Shown here: in pieces, positions 62,259 to 64,000 of the stretch
Layout: each line of letters opens with the position of its first letter
Position numbering within the stretch: the first letter of the stretch is position 1
From: Bradyrhizobium sp. WD16
Lineage (GTDB): Bacteria > Pseudomonadota > Alphaproteobacteria > Rhizobiales > Xanthobacteraceae
Reading direction: 5' to 3'
Assembly: GCF_024181725.1 (NCBI RefSeq)
Contig: NZ_CP028908.1
Coordinates: 3,523,501-3,587,500 of the forward strand
Length of the DNA: 64,000 nt
Notes under the pieces: model-generated
Databases searched by the model: none
What the model was told of the DNA's origin: nothing
Seen by the model: only the letters and a program-made list of their open reading frames with translations
Translations under genes and position numbers: made by a program

Positions 62259-63308
62259 TCAGGCTCCTAGCCAGCCGGCGACGCGGGCCGATGCGAGCGC
62301 CCGGACGGCCATGAGGGCGCTGATGCTGGTCAGCGCGGTCACGCCATAGGCGGTGAGAGAGGCTGTCAATGCACTGGACGCATACAGCGAAGTATGGTCG
62401 CGCAGAAGCCAGATGACGAAAATGTGCCAGAGATAGATGAAATAGCTGCCCGAGCCGAGGGCGGCGAGGAAGCGTATGGTCGGACGCACCGCGACCAGCG
62501 CGACGCAGAACATCGCGGCATAGGCGAAATAGGCGGTTGAATCGTAATCGGCGGCATCGCCGATCTTGAAGATCCGCACGGAGGCATAGACCGCGTAGGC
62601 GCCTAAAGTCGTCATGATCGCGACCGCACGTTTGCCGCGAAGAAGTGGCTCGAGATCGAGGGTGGCGAACAGGACGCCAAGGGCAAAGAAGCCGAACCAG
62701 AACGGCAGGTCCCGCATCCGCGCTTCCTCGATAACGGAGGGCGTAAAGGCGAGACGGGTCAGTAACGGATCAAGATAGCTGCCGCAGAGCAGGCCGAGCA
62801 CGATCGCGAACAGCATCAGCGCTGCGAGGGCGTCGTGCATCTGGCGGCTCGAGCTCACTGTCCGGAACGCCAGCCAGGACAGGATTACGCAGCCGATATA
62901 GACGAAGACATAGTAGTAGACCGACACGTAGGCGAGCACGAAGCGCGCGGCAGTCGTCGTGATGCGATGATCCATCGCCGGATTGTGGGCCGCCATGTAG
63001 AGATAGGCGGCGACGAATGCAACGGCGTAAGGGATGAGCGTCGCCATCATCCGCTTGCGAAGCGGCACGCGCCCGGAGCGTGCCGTTAGAACGCCTGATG
63101 CGAACAGGAAGACCGGAACGCAAGGGCGCAAAGCGGCATCGATCAGCAGCGCCGAGGAAGTGCCGAGCGGCTGCTGCAGCGAATGAATGCCGATGACCAT
63201 GAGGATCGCGATGCCGCGCATGGTGTCGATGGCGGAATCGCGGCCGGCCCGCGCAAGTGCGGCGGGGGCGGAGCGATGCCGCTCCAAGACTGTCGCCAGA
63301 ACCGTCAA
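62259..63308 (-). CDS. Acyltransferase-3 family membrane protein
   Basis: A 349-residue protein with ten or so TM helices and the family N-terminal motif DSAIDTMRGIAILMVIGIHS with catalytic His. C-terminus GSGSYFIYLWHIFVIWLLRD is also characteristic. Such enzymes O-acetylate exopolysaccharide sugars. The start is the TTG at 63308, overlapping the stop of the next upstream gene (TTGA). Confidence 0.8.
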   Translation of the reverse strand: MTVLATVLERHRSAPAALARAGRDSAIDTMRGIAILMVIGIHSLQQPLGTSSALLIDAALRPCVPVFLFASGVLTARSGRVPLRKRMMATLIPYAVAFVAAYLYMAAHNPAMDHRITTTAARFVLAYVSVYYYVFVYIGCVILSWLAFRTVSSSRQMHDALAALMLFAIVLGLLCGSYLDPLLTRLAFTPSVIEEARMRDLPFWFGFFALGVLFATLDLEPLLRGKRAVAIMTTLGAYAVYASVRIFKIGDAADYDSTAYFAYAAMFCVALVAVRPTIRFLAALGSGSYFIYLWHIFVIWLLRDHTSLYASSALTASLTAYGVTALTSISALMAVRALASARVAGWLGA

Positions 63309-64000
63309 TGCGTCGCCTCCTGAACCGGAAGCGCCGGTGTCGGTGCGGCGGGCGGCACGGCGGGATGGCCGGCGCCGGAGCGGCCAAAGGCGCGATTGAG
63401 GTGCTGGCGCAGTGGGGTTTCGAAGAACCGGTAGGACAGCACGCTGGCCGCCATGAGCGCCAGCACCGCAATCGGAATAAGTGTGAGCCGGCCCCCGGGG
63501 ATCCAGCTCGGCAGATGACGCGCCCCAAAGGTCAGCACCACAGTGGCGACTGGAACGTGGAGCATATAGCAGGAGTAGGTCAAATGTGACCAGCGATGCA
63601 GTCCGAGTTTCGTTAGCGGTGTCGAATGCCCAGCGCAGTCGAAATGGATGGCCAGCAGGGCGATGGCGTACACCGCGAGAAGGCCGACCGATACCGAAAG
63701 ATAGGAACCCAGCGCCAGAAACACGATCAACGAGGCGGGCAGGGCGAATGGATGAATGCGCCAGCGGGAGATCCAATCGCGGAACAGGTAGCTGGCGACA
63801 CCAAGGTCGAAGGCGGGCAGTGCGCGGAACGCACCTCCCTGGTTGATCCACTCCGCCCAGGGTTCGCTTCTGGCGGCCAGCACCCATAGGCAGTTTGCGG
63901 CGACCGGAAGCACGACGAGAAGCAGTGCGAACTCCTTGCGCCTGAGGCAGAGCGCGGCAATCGCCGGAAAGGCGAGATAGCAGAACATTTCTGCGGACAG
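63305..64000 (-). CDS. Acyltransferase-3 family membrane protein, cut by the window edge
   Basis: The C-terminal 231 codons of a second acyltransferase-3. The first residues inside the window (SAEMFCYLAFP) correspond to the family 'S.E.qFYl.fP' segment, so about 130-160 N-terminal residues lie beyond base 64000. Helices continue (LTYSCYMLHVPVATVVLTFG) to a proline-rich tail. Likely a second sugar O-acyl modifying enzyme of the same locus. Confidence 0.8.
   Translation of the reverse strand: MSAEMFCYLAFPAIAALCLRRKEFALLLVVLPVAANCLWVLAARSEPWAEWINQGGAFRALPAFDLGVASYLFRDWISRWRIHPFALPASLIVFLALGSYLSVSVGLLAVYAIALLAIHFDCAGHSTPLTKLGLHRWSHLTYSCYMLHVPVATVVLTFGARHLPSWIPGGRLTLIPIAVLALMAASVLSYRFFETPLRQHLNRAFGRSGAGHPAVPPAAPTPALPVQEATH

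Noticed and set aside
1-64000. tRNA, rRNA or riboswitch genes
   Set aside because: I looked for tRNA-like cloverleaf ends, rRNA-like blocks and purine-riboswitch-like leaders and saw none that I could support by eye.

Overview
The window is high-GC DNA from a chromosome resembling the Bradyrhizobium / Rhodopseudomonas group of Alphaproteobacteria. This is inferred from codon and base usage, protein style, an oxalate-degradation cluster and a close SucCD paralogue pair; no rRNA or tRNA gene is visible to confirm it. It has four parts: a decayed left flank, a podovirus-type prophage remnant, two catabolic clusters (oxalate, then purine-like compounds), and a surface-polysaccharide locus that runs off the right end.

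Left flank (1-8034): a Cache/HAMP chemoreceptor, an MFS exporter, an Xre/ParS-RES toxin-antitoxin pair, a DUF1328-like membrane peptide, and remnants of an SDR dehydrogenase and an L,D-transpeptidase-type protein. Unusual CTAG-bounded palindromic repeats lie here and recur at 13.1 kb and 36.9 kb.

Prophage (about 8035-31049): a packaging, virion and lysis module of a P22/N4gp56-type podovirus: small and large terminase, portal, scaffold, N4gp56-type capsid, gp4-like adaptor, gp10-like stabiliser, internal virion proteins, transglycosylase, collar fibre, endolysin and 3-TM holin. No integrase, repressor or replication gene is visible. Several genes are broken: the gp10-like gene is frameshifted, probably by a microhomology deletion; a PBECR-like nuclease gene carries a stop and a frameshift; a 514-bp segment is duplicated. 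Two minus-strand methyltransferase genes sit between the tail fibre and lysis genes.

Oxalate cluster (31.8-43.7 kb): CBS protein, SucCD-like ligase, OxlT-like carrier, a 45-aa unannotated protein, formyl-CoA transferase (frc), oxalyl-CoA decarboxylase (oxc), a GntR/FCD regulator and a divergent one-chain NDP-forming acyl-CoA synthetase. A 17-bp palindrome, consensus TGGYATnCCAnATGCCA, precedes each of these transcription units, suggesting one GntR regulon.

Purine-like cluster (43.8-55.8 kb): a BMP-type nucleoside ABC importer, an 8-oxoguanine/guanine deaminase-like amidohydrolase, a Rieske oxygenase that has lost its [2Fe-2S] loops, then divergently an acylphosphatase-like protein, a stand-alone Rieske protein, a GST and adenine deaminase. 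The catalytic-only oxygenase, separate Rieske protein and GST together resemble the NdmC/D/E methylxanthine N7-demethylase arrangement, and form the best candidate for an undescribed system here. Remnants of IclR, LysR, Gcl and FAH-family genes flank the cluster.

Polysaccharide locus (55.8-64.0 kb): two GT4 glycosyltransferases, a WecG/TagA-type transferase, a Tat-exported GH10 hydrolase, a Wzx-like flippase and two acyltransferase-3 membrane proteins, the last cut by the window edge.
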